Of a stretch of 64,000 nt of DNA, positions 28,001-40,100 are shown one piece after another. Made by a program: the position numbers and the translations under genes. The notes under the pieces were generated by a model, which did no database searches, had not been told where the DNA came from, and worked only from the letters and a program-made list of their open reading frames with translations. The stretch comes from Nymphaea colorata (lineage: Eukaryota > Streptophyta > Magnoliopsida > Nymphaeales > Nymphaeaceae). The stretch covers positions 11,938,704 through 12,002,703 of the forward strand of contig NC_045139.1 of the NCBI RefSeq assembly GCF_008831285.2. Direction: 5' to 3'. How positions within the stretch are numbered: the first letter of the stretch is position 1; every line of letters begins with the position of its first letter.

Positions 28001-28201
28001 AACACATGCAGCATAAACATCCCCAACTGCCACCACATGCCATAAGGGAGAGGTAACTATTGGGCAAGGCGTTGGGTTTCCGAATGAAATGGGCCACAAG
28101 GAATACGAAATAATAATTTGACCTTGAAACGCCTCCATATCATAAAAAAAACATTTACTTGAAATAACATCTAGGGCAGCTACGGCCTTCTGAATTGACA
28201 T
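25023..28201 (-). pseudogene. Ty3/gypsy pol remnant: protease, RT, RNase H, integrase
   Basis: Reading leftwards, a protease-like region occupies about 28200-27680. Reverse transcriptase follows at 27690-27120, with [28 protein letters not shown] and the catalytic FIDDIL. RNase H with its connection domain is at 26894-26376 ([27 protein letters not shown]). Integrase is at 26088-25585 (DRLTKIFVNEILRLHRAPVS, then TFEDMLQTYILDF and ELAYNRA). The C-terminal GDEVFLK...KLSPKYIDPYEI is at 25442-25230. I see no chromodomain. Each block is separated by stops or frameshifts. Confidence 0.85.
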
Positions 28202-28339
28202 GGAAAGACCCGACCTCTACCTCAAGTTCTGATATGTGATGAGTTGGTGTGCTCTCGACTGCTTGATGTTGAACCTGTAGACCTGCCATAACTTGATGCA
28301 GCTACACCTAAGGCTTAAGGATATGGAGTCTTCATCCTG

Positions 28340-29160
28340 CCTCTCATAAGACTTGGGCAGTTTCTTCTAATATGTCCCAGCTAGCTGCATTCATAACACA
28401 TTTGAATCCTTTTTGACATTTACCAAGGTGTCTGCGTCTAAAATTTTCTCATAATGTTATACATTCAAACGTTCTCATAGTTGATCCCTCACCTGAAGCA
28501 GCATATCTAGGACCTCTAGCCGCACTATAGGGAGGTCTCCACAATGTGGTCACTAAATTATTATTGCCTCTAAAAGTCGTTTCCAAATGACGTTGCTACA
28601 ACCCTTGACCGCTGAGATTTACCTATTCCACTTTCACATAGTCCAATATTAATGCCTCCTTTTCTTGGTTTAAAGTTTCCTATCTCTCAGGGAGTCCCAT
28701 CTTTGTTCATCGTGTTGCCTCTATGAGTTGAGGAAACTCATAGATATCCTGCTGTTAGCAATCTTTTCTTGATTTCTCAATTCAGACCCTATTCAAATCT
28801 TCGACATTTCTCTACCTCAACCAACTTGATATCGGAAAAAAAAAACTAAACAAACCTATAAACTTTTGCTCATATTCATCTACAATATGTGGTCCAAAAT
28901 TCTTTTGTTTTACTTTCTATATACATGAGAGGATAACACTTTGTTCCGAATTCCCTTAAAAAGTCATCCCAAAGTAAGAGCACCACCGTCTACGAAACTC
29001 CCGTGGACAGTCGTTCACCATGCATTAGCTGGACCACACAGTAAAGGCACCAAACAATGCAGTTTCTCCTCATTATTGCTACCCAGTTACTTATAGATTT
29101 TATCCATCTCATTCAACCAGTTTTCTATTACAAGGGGGTCGTAGTGCCTAAGAAAATCAG
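28340..29160 (-). pseudogene. Ty3/gypsy gag remnant with zinc knuckle
   Basis: On the minus strand at 28340-28398 the CCHC knuckle reads CYECS*LGHIRRNCPSL, with a stop where Gln is expected. Near 29083-29160 the retrotransposon gag block DFLRHYDPLVIENWLNEMDK can be read before another stop. The region between is out of frame and badly decayed. Confidence 0.7.
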
Positions 29161-29409
29161 AGCACCCAGTTATCGAGCCTACTTAAGATACTGCTAGACT
29201 ATACCTCCTGCATTTACTAGAGGTGCCCTTTGAGGATCTTGAGGCATCTCCACATAACTATTCTGTGTTGCCTCAACCCCTCACCCACATACGTGACCAT
29301 GAGGCGGCATATCCTATGAAATCAGCCATCATAATGAGTTCCACACCAAACGACATATTCTAAATGCATACATGCTAATTGCATTTTAAACATTGCTCTG
29401 GCACCAAAT

Positions 29410-29775
29410 TGTCACTCTCTAACTTTAGGAATGAGGAGAAACCTGTAATCCACTACAGGTTCAACAATCTAACAGAAATCACAACAGAAATTTAAATTTT
29501 TGATGGTAACATAAAATAAATAACTACCAATTCACAGTATCTTACCTTTACTGACAAAATGAATTATTCTCTCTAGATAAAATTACACGTTCCTTTGTAT
29601 GTAATATGAGGGTGGATCAAAATGTGCCAAAAAGTTATCTATCTACTACTAGACTGTGGAACTCTGATAACTGATCTACACGTGTGCTTCTTGCCCAACC
29701 TTGGGTTCTATCTTGTTCAACTGAAAAAGGGAACCAGATGAGCTGAGTGTCCTATAAACCTAGTGAGCAGTCCTC
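29410..29775 (-). repeat. 5' LTR remnant of the gypsy element
   Basis: On the plus strand the copy begins TGTCACTCTCTAAC, which is the CA end of the LTR on the minus strand. It lies directly beside the primer-binding-site remnant at about 29398-29409. Similarity to the left LTR stops at about 29775, so this copy is probably truncated. Confidence 0.6.
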
Positions 29776-29780
29776 AAAAT

Positions 29781-31213
29781 GTAACATGTCTGAACCATTA
29801 CATGATTTCTTAGTTGTTGAACCTTGCTCACTTACATAAAAACCTAGATCTTCATATTGGAATTCGCCTTCCTATACCAAAAAGTCCAGATTATGCTGAA
29901 ACTTAATCTCACCAGCTCAAGTCAGGCTCTCTTGATTACTATATGCCGCTCGATTTAACATATTGAGCTTATGGTGATGTTGGTGGAAGGGGGGGGGTTG
30001 GAGCAATGGTTGGGGCAGGGGCCGTAGGCAGTTGGTTCATGTTCTGAATCCCTATGGTATCAACCTTTTGTGTTGCAAAAAGGGGACTATTGACGTGCAA
30101 ACCAAAGCATGTTAGGGATGGCACCCAAGACACCAAAAATAGGTCATGTATCCTAAGGGGATAAGGGGGTTGGGCAGAAACTTCAGCCTTCTTTTGGACA
30201 GGAGGAAACCCGCTGACCCAGAAGAGGGCATTTGATTGCTTTTGGTTTAAAATCCTCAAAATTTCAGATCTATGGATTTAAGAGCACAACCCTCTATCTT
30301 CTTATTTTAAGTCGAACATTTTATGAATAAAAACGTAAAGCAAGGATTTCAAGTTGGACCTGAGATCCTTAACTTGATGAACCATAGATCTTTTTCCATA
30401 TAAGCTCCACATCAAATCCATGGAACTCATCTGAAGTAATCAAACACAACCTAAGACCATGTTTCAATAGCCAGTATTCCATAGTAGCAATACTAGCGTT
30501 GGAACTAAAATTCAGATTCATAATACAATACTACAACATTAAAATACTGGTTTTTTTGGGTGGATGTGGTATTTTTTGTACTAGCATTGAAGTTCACCTA
30601 AACAATGCCCGACATTTTCTTCTGCCGGTTGCATTTCATATGGTGTCTGCTTTCCTTGTACACTCAAATGCTGAAAAGTTGATGGGTAGAATTTTAGCTC
30701 CATACACATTCCAACAAGTCATTAAAATGCCTAGAACAAAAAAATTCAAGTCATCACACACGATCTAGTATTTGAAACCTCAAACTTCTGTTCCACCGAA
30801 CCATAGCTTGAAGTTAAATGTCTCGCATTTTAATGCCAAATTAATACCAGGCATTCAAACATGGCCTAAATGATTCAATCTTCTGCTCTTACAAATAGAA
30901 AAATGTCAATTCGAAAAATTGAAAAGAATAGGTGTGGTAGGCAAGCCATGACTATTTCATTTTCGTGGGCATCACTCTCTCAAATAATGCAATTGAGTAG
31001 GCATGTAAATGCATGGTATCTTATTACCAATTCGATTTGTAACGTTTAATTGGATTTGGTAAAGATATGTAGATCTGGTTACTAATTAGATTTTGATTTG
31101 ATATTTCAATCGTATAAGTGAATCTGAACCCAAGTACAATATTTGATTCAGACTCAACCAATATGAGTGTCAAATTTTATGCTAGCAGGATGAATAGATG
31201 TTTTTCAAACAAG
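29781..31213. other. Intergenic, no gene recognised
   Basis: The minus-strand frame at 29969-30259 and the plus-strand frame at 30499-30768 have no domain or support. Weak similarity to the dispersed repeat is present near 31020-31200. Confidence 0.55.
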
Positions 31214-31216
31214 TAA

Positions 31217-31394
31217 GGGGTTGTTTGTAATTGTTATGGTCACATGAACCTGTTTCAAAATATGGAGCGTATAGGCAGAACATTATAATATGTATATGTA
31301 GAACATTGTAATAAGTGTTGCATGAATCTGTTTTATTTTTTTAAGAGTAAATTTATGAGACAGCAACAATGTGTTATTGTCGCTAAATAACCTC
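31217..31394. mobile_element. Tourist-like (PIF/Harbinger-type) MITE, 178 bp
   Basis: The ends are GGGGTTGTTTGTAATTGTTA and, from the right as reverse complement, GAGGTTATTTAGCGACAATA. They are imperfect terminal inverted repeats of the G(G)GGTTGTTTGG kind. The segment is flanked on both sides by TAA (31214-31216 and 31395-31397), the 3-bp target duplication expected for PIF/Harbinger transposition. It has no coding capacity. Confidence 0.6.
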
Positions 31395-31397
31395 TAA

Positions 31398-32046
31398 ATA
31401 CACTGAGTAAAATGAATAAACTTTTTTAAAAAAAACTAACAAGTGACAAAGTTGACTGAGGAGAAACTCAAGCCAATAAGAACTTGCAACCCATGGAAAA
31501 ACTTTTGCTCGGGGAGATTGAGTTGCGTGCACAGTCAATGCAGCAACCAAATATCCGCCCTTGTTTAAAAAAAAAAAAAAAAAAGATGACAGACACATTT
31601 TATAATTTTTTTATGATAAACTGTACTTTGTAGTCTTTTTATTTTTTATATTTTTTTTATCCTTTTCAAATCCTCTTTTTGTTTCAGTGTATCAAAAGTA
31701 TGATCGTCAACGTCAGTACGCACTCCTCGCAGAGCAAACGACGTCTCTCAGCCATAGAACCGAACCGAGTCACCATCTGCTCGGTTCGTATCTGTATCGG
31801 GAGAGTCTGAAGAAGGTAGCGCCCGACTCTCTGTCAAACTAAACCTGAAATCCTCTTTCACGCCATCCCCACTCTGCGGTTCCGCCTCTCTGGCTACCCA
31901 AATCGTCTCTCTCTCTGGATCACTATTTGCACTTTCGTGTTCTTCAGATTCATGTTACTTCCTGACCTTGATGGAGATGGTTATTTCTTTGCTTGAATCG
32001 GAAGTTCTCGCCCATGTACGCTCATTGAGGAAGAGGAGGATGAGAG
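31398..32046. other. Upstream region of the PPR gene
   Basis: AT-rich DNA to about 31680 is followed by a more GC-rich 5' leader with short CT tracts near 31905. There is an A/T homopolymer run at 31565-31583. No other gene is seen. Confidence 0.5.
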
Positions 32047-34494
32047 ATGAATCTCCGTATTCTCTCTAAGACCACCATCCGGAAATCTTTCCATGAATCG
32101 GTATCAAGGGCCTTTTCATCATCATCACAACTAACATTTGCACAGTTACCGTCGTTATTTCTCGCCCCATTACCGAGGCCGCCATCACCTTCGGCTTCAG
32201 TGGTCCTAAACGGTGAGTGTCAATCGGTTTCCGAGAAGATCGTCGGCATTCTGAAAGATGATACGCCCATCGATGCCGCGTTCCATAAGTGGGCGGACGT
32301 CCTCTCCCAGGAAATGGTGTCATGGATCCTCGCGGAGCTCGATAACGTGAAGCGGGAGTTCCGTTTCTTCGCGTGGGCGATGAGGGAGAAGCGTTTGAGG
32401 AGCTGGGCGTCCCATGGGTTCATGATTCGGTCGCTGGTAAAGAATCGCGGGTTCGATTCGGCATGGGAATCGCTCGAGGAGATGAGGAAGGGGCATCATC
32501 TGATTGTACCGCAGGTGTTCGCGGTGCTGATCTCGGCCTATGCAGAGTCAGGCATGGTGGAGAAGGCGGTTGAAGCGTTCGGGAAGATGGGAGAGTTCGG
32601 TTCTCGGCCGAACACTTTCACCTACAACACAATTCTCTGGACTCTCATCGAAGAAAGGGTGTTTGAGCTCGCCCTCGCAGTTTACAATCAGATGGTAAAG
32701 AGGGATTGCCGCCCGAACCGATCGACCTTCAATATTCTGATCGATGGTCTCTGCAAGGCCGGGAGGATGAGTGACGCCCTCTTACTGTTCGACGAAATGA
32801 CGGAAAAAAATATTCGTCCGGACACCATGACCTATACGATCGTTCTTTCTGGACTCTGTAGAGCTAGAAGAATTGATGATGCGCAGTTGTTGTTGATGAA
32901 CATGGAAGAGAGCGGGTGTAGTCCGGATGCCATTTCTTACAATTCGTTGTTAGATGGATTCTGTAAGGCCGGTATGATTGACAGAACATCGGAATTACTT
33001 CAATCGTTTCGGAAAAATGGCTTCAGTTTAGGATTGAATGGTCATAGTTGTTTGATTGATGGATTGTTTAGAGCTGGTCTGTTTGATAACGCTTGCAAAT
33101 TATTTAGGAACATGGTAACGGAGGAAATAGCTCCTGACTGTGTTCTCTACACCATTATGATCAAAGGGTTATGCAGTTCGGGCAGACTAGACGATGCTTT
33201 TGGAATCCTGAAAGAGATGACAGAAAAGGGACTCGTTCCTGACACATATTGCTATAACACGTTGATTAAAGGTCTTTGCGATTGTGGTTTTCTGGATCGA
33301 GCTCGGTCGCTCCAGCTTGAGATTTCGAAAACCGATTGCTTCCCCGATTCTGCGACGTATACAATTCTCATCTGCGGATTGTGCAAGGAAGGTTTAATTT
33401 CTGACGCCGAGAAGATATTCAACGAGATGGGGAAGCTCGGATGTCTTCCCACAGTAGTGACATTCAACTCCCTCATAAATGGGTTATGTAACGCTGGGCA
33501 TCTACGGCAAGCGCACATTTTGTTCTATAGGATGGAAATGGGGAGCAATCCTTCCCTCTTTCTTCGTCTATCACAAGGTGCTGATCGTGTTCACAACAAG
33601 GATGAACTTCGGGAGATGGTTGAGAAACTCTGTGATTCTGGGCAAATTCTCAAGGCTTACAAGCTCTTGAAGGGGCTTGCTGCGAGTGGAGTTCTTCCAG
33701 ATATAGTAACCTACAATATATTGATCAATGGCCTCTGCAAACATAAGAACATTGATGGAGCGTTCAAGCTCTTCAATGAGCTGCAGATAAAGGGCTACCA
33801 ACCTGATTCAATCACCTATAATACCCTCATTGATGGTCTTCAACGGGTCAATAGAGACGATGATGCCTTCAGCGTGTTCGAGCAGATGGTTAAATATGGC
33901 TGTACTCCAGGCCTGGAGGTTTACAATGCAGTCATGGGTTGCCTGTGCAGAAAGGGGAAAGTTGCTCAAGCATGCACTCTTTGGTTGAGGTACGTATCAT
34001 CTCAGGCCAATCATTCTGACAAAGAAGCAAGAACAATAGAAGTAGTGCAGGGATATGTGGACCAAGGGGACGTAGTTGGTGCAGTTAAAGAGCTGGTAGA
34101 TTTGGACGTCAGACGCAACATGTCTGATTCGTCACCATATGTAATTTGGCTTGTTGGCTTGTGCAAGGCTGCAAGAGTAGATGAAGCACTGGAGATTTTT
34201 TATATTCTTCAAGAATGCAACCTTGACATCAGTCTCAGCACTTGTGTAGTGCTTATAAATTGCCTCTTGCAGGAAGGGAGGTTACTTTTAGCTATAGAAG
34301 TATTTTTGTACGCATTAGGGAAGGGTTTTATATTAACCCCGCCAATATGCAATAGATTGCTACGGCATCTTTGCTTAAGTGACAGAGAGAAGGAGGCTCT
34401 GGAAATTGTGCAGAGAATGAGTGATGCGGGATATGATTTAGAGATTTACCTTCATCGTTCTACGAAATCTCTTCTGTATGATTGGAACAGATGA
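32047..34494 (+). CDS. P-class pentatricopeptide repeat protein, At1g79540-like
   Basis: PPR proteins are organelle RNA-binding proteins that act in stability, splicing or translation of mitochondrial or plastid transcripts. The single exon encodes 815 residues. The N-terminus (MNLRILSKTTIRKSFHESVS) is basic and Ser-rich with no early acid run, as in a mitochondrial or plastid targeting peptide. From about residue 155 a run of 35-residue repeats follows, for example TFTYNTILWTLIEERVFELA and TYTILICGLCKEGLISDAEK. The array is broken around residues 490-520 by a non-PPR segment containing NPSLFLRLSQGADRV, which as I recall is also present in the Arabidopsis protein At1g79540. Repeats resume to the end. 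There is no E, DYW or SMR domain. RNA target is unknown. Confidence 0.93.
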   Translation: MNLRILSKTTIRKSFHESVSRAFSSSSQLTFAQLPSLFLAPLPRPPSPSASVVLNGECQSVSEKIVGILKDDTPIDAAFHKWADVLSQEMVSWILAELDNVKREFRFFAWAMREKRLRSWASHGFMIRSLVKNRGFDSAWESLEEMRKGHHLIVPQVFAVLISAYAESGMVEKAVEAFGKMGEFGSRPNTFTYNTILWTLIEERVFELALAVYNQMVKRDCRPNRSTFNILIDGLCKAGRMSDALLLFDEMTEKNIRPDTMTYTIVLSGLCRARRIDDAQLLLMNMEESGCSPDAISYNSLLDGFCKAGMIDRTSELLQSFRKNGFSLGLNGHSCLIDGLFRAGLFDNACKLFRNMVTEEIAPDCVLYTIMIKGLCSSGRLDDAFGILKEMTEKGLVPDTYCYNTLIKGLCDCGFLDRARSLQLEISKTDCFPDSATYTILICGLCKEGLISDAEKIFNEMGKLGCLPTVVTFNSLINGLCNAGHLRQAHILFYRMEMGSNPSLFLRLSQGADRVHNKDELREMVEKLCDSGQILKAYKLLKGLAASGVLPDIVTYNILINGLCKHKNIDGAFKLFNELQIKGYQPDSITYNTLIDGLQRVNRDDDAFSVFEQMVKYGCTPGLEVYNAVMGCLCRKGKVAQACTLWLRYVSSQANHSDKEARTIEVVQGYVDQGDVVGAVKELVDLDVRRNMSDSSPYVIWLVGLCKAARVDEALEIFYILQECNLDISLSTCVVLINCLLQEGRLLLAIEVFLYALGKGFILTPPICNRLLRHLCLSDREKEALEIVQRMSDAGYDLEIYLHRSTKSLLYDWNR

Positions 34495-35950
34495 TAAAGC
34501 CATGGTGGATTTTGCCCTACCCATGTTCCCAGTTGTTTGGCAATCACTGTTTCCTGTATCTAAATTAAAACTCCGATTTTTACCGTGCTAGCTGCTACAA
34601 TAGAAGTTGTAGTTTCAGATTTTGCATGTTCGGCTCCTGGCGAAATACTCCTGTGCTTCGATCGTTATTTTATGAAAATTGTATATACTTTTAGAGTATT
34701 GCTTGGTTACAGTCAACATGCTCTCTCTCTCCCTCGCTCGTCTCTCTCTCTCTCTCTCCCTCGCTCGTCTCTCTCTCTCTCTCTTTTAAAAGGAAAAGGT
34801 TTCAGTAGACCATTTTCGTTTAGATTGATAGGACATTCTCTTGAGGGAAATGTGGCAGATATACTCATTAGATATTAAATCTTATTTCTTACGGGAACAT
34901 TCATATCTCCCCACGGAGAAGCGATTTCTCTTGAGAAGGCTCCTTTGCTGTGAAATAGCCTCCCTCTTACACCCGGGTCTACACTTATCCATGATTGGCC
35001 GCATTATGGCAGCCCTTTGTCGTTCCTGATTCTTCTATTGAAAGCCATAGACCACATCTTACTGTGAACCGAGTGCTCATCATTTTTGGCTAGTGTAAAT
35101 ACACCTGCCATTAGTTAAAAGATCTTCACAAGTTTATACTAAAAATTAATACGTCATAATCAGTACCCCGACAAAGCGACAAAGCTCCTTTTATTTGGTA
35201 GAAGTGGCTTGTACATGACACTGGAAAATGACTAATGCCCTTGAGACATTCAAGTCCATCTATCAATGTCCTTCTTATATGCTATGTATCAAATGGAAAA
35301 GCCAAAAGAAAAAGGTCACTACGATAGTGTTTTTACGCAAGTAAACTCTTTAGTCGGTGTAAACGTGATTTCCTCTAGTTACTGGGGAAAAAGGAAAAAG
35401 CTCAACGGTTCTCAAAACATTCAGATGCCACCATTGACCAGTAAAAGCTAAAGATACGCATTAACAAATTACGATCTCTCCCTATCAACGCTTGTATTAT
35501 ATATTAGCAAACATGCTAATAAGATGGGTTCGAACAAATAATAACAATCATTTACCTTGAGAAAACCTTAGCAATCCTGATTCTCCTTCTCCCGTAATTT
35601 GAGGAAAAGGCAACTGTTCAAACCATTAACTTTTCTACTACTTCAGTTATTTCCTCATTCCTGTTATTGTAGTTCAGGTCGCCTGACGGGTCACTCTGCC
35701 TTGACATAAAATAGTTTTACTAACAGGAAGCGCACATTCATGTTCAGCTTTAACGTGTGCATTCTAGCGGTGTTTCACGTTAAGAGGTCACTCACCATCA
35801 GTTGCTCTGCTCCCTTTTTTATGAAGACATCAACAATATTTTCATTGAGGAAGAAAGTCTATACAACTACTTAGAAGAGCATCAGAAGAGAAATTTATGT
35901 CCTTAATACACAGACAACAAGCAGAGAACGTCATTAAAATGATAAACAAG
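34495..35950. other. Intergenic between the convergent PPR and KING1-like genes
   Basis: This holds the 3' flanks of both genes. Between about 34721 and 34785 there is a CT-rich minisatellite with repeated CCCTCGCTCGT blocks. No coding exon was recognised. Confidence 0.6.
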
Positions 35951-37054
35951 TCAGACTCTGCTGTTCTGGGGTAGAGGTACTACCCCATCAAAGAAGTCCC
36001 CAAAGTAGCCGGGTGGCTCCACAACAAGCTTGGAGATGATGTCTCTTAAAGTTATGACTCCCTCCAGGTGACCTCCTTCGTCTTCAACGTATATTCTCTG
36101 TATCTTTTCACCATCGAGCTTCAAAATAACATCTTGTAATGTGTCACTGCTCCTGCAAGCAATTGTTCCCAGCAGCATAGGGGAAGATTCATGGTGCTCC
36201 AACAGGTGGCTTCTAATGGCTGTCAGAAAGTTCTTGGCAGTGATTGATCTGCATATACACGAGTTAGTTATGTACATCCACCTAAAGTTCCAGCTTATTA
36301 TTAATTCTGCAACTATTCATGGAACACCAATTTGGTCTTCTTGATGAATAGGCACCACCATTTATTGCCTCACTTAGACCAGCATTCTTGCATGTGACCT
36401 TTATGTACTACAAACTGCTACGCAATCCACTGCTTTCAGCAGCCTTTTCTCGTTCTTTTCTTTTCAGAGCAAACATCAAAAGATTTCATACACAAGTACT
36501 TTCCTGGTTGTTTTGGTTATTTCAGTCTATGCATCGCAAGCCCTTACTGATGCGATCATATCAGAAATGGTTTGAAATCACTATCATTGGACAACAGCAA
36601 AATTATATTTACTGAACCAGCAGTTGACGATCGGGTTCTAGCGCAAATAAGAAATTTCAGTTAATAATAATTTGATTGACACCGAGAACTAACTTTAGCT
36701 TCAGGTCAATTAGATGAATGACGGTATTCCGCAAAAGCTAAAAAGTTCAGGCACTAGTAAAACTTGTGCATTAGCCGTACAAAAGGATTAAGTTTTCTAC
36801 AGGTGGACACCATGAAATTTAAACAAACAAGTAACTTTTCATTTAATATGTATTTTCAGTAACTCTAAAAGTACAGATGACTCATCGTGGTTTATTTACT
36901 AAATATGATGGCCGTATTGCATAGCAGGTTAAAATAACTATCCAGATTTTGACTAGTAGATACGATTGAGATGCACATTAAGTTATTAGCCAAGTCAAAA
37001 CCATCTTTAGAAACAATTTACAACACCCTGCGCGAAGAGATAAATAATATATAT

Positions 37055-37109
<55 letters not shown>

Positions 37110-40100
37110 GGAACGTTTATATCTCAAACCCCTTACATGAAAGACCAATGGTACACCATTTAGAATGCATGTAAAAAAATATTCCAAAAATAATCTCAAC
37201 AGTAAGTGATAAATCAGTACAAAATATGTTTCTATTCAAGTCGATTGTATGAACAATCTTGATTTCTTTCTAATATCTAATAGTACACTAAACATATAGT
37301 GTTATAAGAGCCGTTAACTTTTATGTTTCAAATCACATCTAAACCTAAAAAAATTATTGACTTCATGTATGTTTCAGTCATAGCCATGAATATCCTCCTA
37401 ATGTTAGAAGAGTTCAGGTATTTTTCAGCAAAGTTATTTTTCTCTAGGGAATCTTGGGAAAATCTCAGAAAATTAGAAAAGATCCTAATAATTAGGTAAA
37501 CTAAAAATAAGCAATAAAAAAATAACTACATAAAATGATAAAAATAATATTTTAATGATGACCGATGCTTTAATTTAAACTTAAAATTGAAGACATGATG
37601 ATATTATCCTTAAAAAAAAGAAGAATGAAAAAAAAAGGGAAAATGGGAAAAAAAGATTAAATGCAAATTTTTCCAAAAAAATTATTTTCTTTTTTTCATG
37701 TTATTATTGCATGTTTTTGGACAAAAACATAATATCTGTGGCTATGGTTTCAATATGTAGAATGCATGTTGAACCATCACTTAGAAGGGTTTACTAAATC
37801 ACTCTTAAAAAACTGACCAAGTGGTCTGATATATCTACCTGAAATCCTTGTACATCTCGGGTGCAGTCAGAAGATATTGCACATCCCTTATGCTAATATT
37901 TCCAAGTGGTTTCAATCCGGTACTGTCGACAACTGGAAGCCCACCAATCCCCTTTTCTCTCATCAGATTAAAGGCCAGAAGGACAGGTTCATCCTCATAA
38001 ATCTGGTACAATTTGACAACAGGCATATTTCATAGGAGAAACAACACTAGATTTCAATAAAGTTGATGCAGAAGGAAGGTCCATAAATTAATAACTGCAT
38101 AAAGTATAAGGTGAAGCACCTTGACTAAGTCATTAGGTTTCATAACTGGAAGGCCAAGTTCACATAGTTTCTTTGTGCCCCAATTCTGAAACCAAGGAAG
38201 CCGCACACATTCAGCTAATATGTGTACAACAGAAGATTGTGAGATGACATTATCAATCTTTCCTTCACCAAGATCGACTACAGGAAGGCTTTTCATCCCG
38301 TACTTAGATAATAACAGAAGCATGGTCAGAAAAGAGTCTGAGCTCTGAAGGGCAAGAAAAGGAGCCCACCGGAAAGATCCAGCTATGTCTCTAACCTGCC
38401 GAATATGTGCACAATTTAAGCCCTTAGTTACTTAGTGAGCAAAAATATCTAAAAGCTCCAAGATGGATCTGAATTTTAACAAGATAACAACCTTTGTATT
38501 CTTATAGAAATCTGATGAAGTGAGGGCTTCAAAAAAGTCTGCTCCCCTTGAAGCAACAGAGTCTGAGCGTCCTAGTTTTCCGGGTCTGGGCACACTAGAA
38601 GCAGCATTACCAACTAAACTTCCATTAACAAGCCCAGGTACAGTGGACCCATCTGCCTTTCTTTCTGCATCTTCAGACTGCAATAGAAGCATGCCAATCA
38701 TAATTTGTTTCCTTCAAAGAACTTGCTATCGGCAGTAAAGCAACAGACTACCATAACAGCTATTTGATAATGCAGGCAGAAATGACAGCTCCTAAGCAGA
38801 GGCTCCATGTCACTTTATTTAAGACTACTGAAAATTAGTTGAATGCACATAAACTTCCAGATGTCTGTATGCTCAGTGGTGGACAAAAAGATGACCACAA
38901 GGATCATCAGATTGACAAGCCTTACAAATAACCTGGATAATGTGTGTGTGCACCATATTACGGAAATGTAAATAGGTTTAGACACCAGTTTCAGCTGGTT
39001 CAACCAACATTTGCATACAAAAAAAATCCACAATGATGTGATCAAATAAATATAGAAGCGGTTTGCATTATCAGCCTTTGACCATTACATGTATGGAAAC
39101 CAGAAAATTTTATGATCAAGGCACATCATGCAACATACAGAACTCTGACACCACCCACACAGTGTCCTACATGCCAGGATGGCAGCTAGGGTCAACAGGG
39201 AATGTGGCATTATGAAAATTATTATTCAAATAGGGTATTGATGACTTAGCAATGGTAAATATGTATGAACTTTAGGAAAAGCACTACACATGATCTATGT
39301 GATGAGTTTTGCTGAAATGAGATGATACACTTAACGTCTAACTCCTATCTGTTAATTTTAAATTAAAAATTTAATAAAATAATTGTGAAAAAAAAATTGC
39401 ATATCAGAGATGACATTCTCATAAAGTAGAACAATCAGTTGCTTATATGTATTTGCTGTGGAAAACTGAAATAACTTAGCCTACTCAATGGTGGTACATA
39501 CTATGGACCTGAAACACTTCAAGAAGTTCCACACATCCGCAGCTCCACTATCAAAGAGCACAATACTTAGCCAACCAAGGTCAAGCAAGCTTGTCGAAGG
39601 TAATATCCATATCTGATTCAAAATTTCACGTATCTTATTTATAAAACAATGGACGGTGCTGATGATTAATTATGTTACTAAAGCCAGTGGAATGAACACT
39701 TGGTCAAAAGGTCACTTAATAGCCAGAAAGCTACCACGGATGCCACATGGCAAGCATCAGGTAAGCAAGGTCCTTCCCTGGCATGCCCGCCTTATGTTAC
39801 CCAAGTAAAAAACGAACTATGCCCCAGGTGGAAATACATTAGGTGCTAATTAAAATTGGATAACCGTGGACCATGATAAATCTCATTTCCACATGTTTAC
39901 CTGCATGCTTTTATACGTTTAACTCCCTAATATCTGTTTATAAATGTAAAGCATACAACTGTGATGCCCCCTTCTATTTAGAAATGCAAAGTACGTTTAA
40001 CGTAAGGGATCCAACAGAGCCTGACCAGGCAAGCTAACTTCAGACCCTTGTGTTGAAAGAGATCCATAGTTCAACTCTCGAGTTGTACGCCTTGGGGGGT

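Larger units (their letters stand above)
23240..29780 (-). mobile_element. Decayed Ty3/gypsy LTR retrotransposon
   Basis: The element reads right to left. The 5' LTR is at 29410-29775 or beyond, with a primer-binding-site remnant next to it: on the minus strand TGGTGCCAGAGC, close to the initiator tRNA-Met complement TGGTATCAGAGC. Then come gag with a zinc knuckle, protease, reverse transcriptase, RNase H, integrase and a C-terminal region, followed by the 3' LTR at about 23240-24975. All domains are broken by stops and shifts. The two LTRs align over only about 350 bp with many differences, so the insertion is old. Confidence 0.85.
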
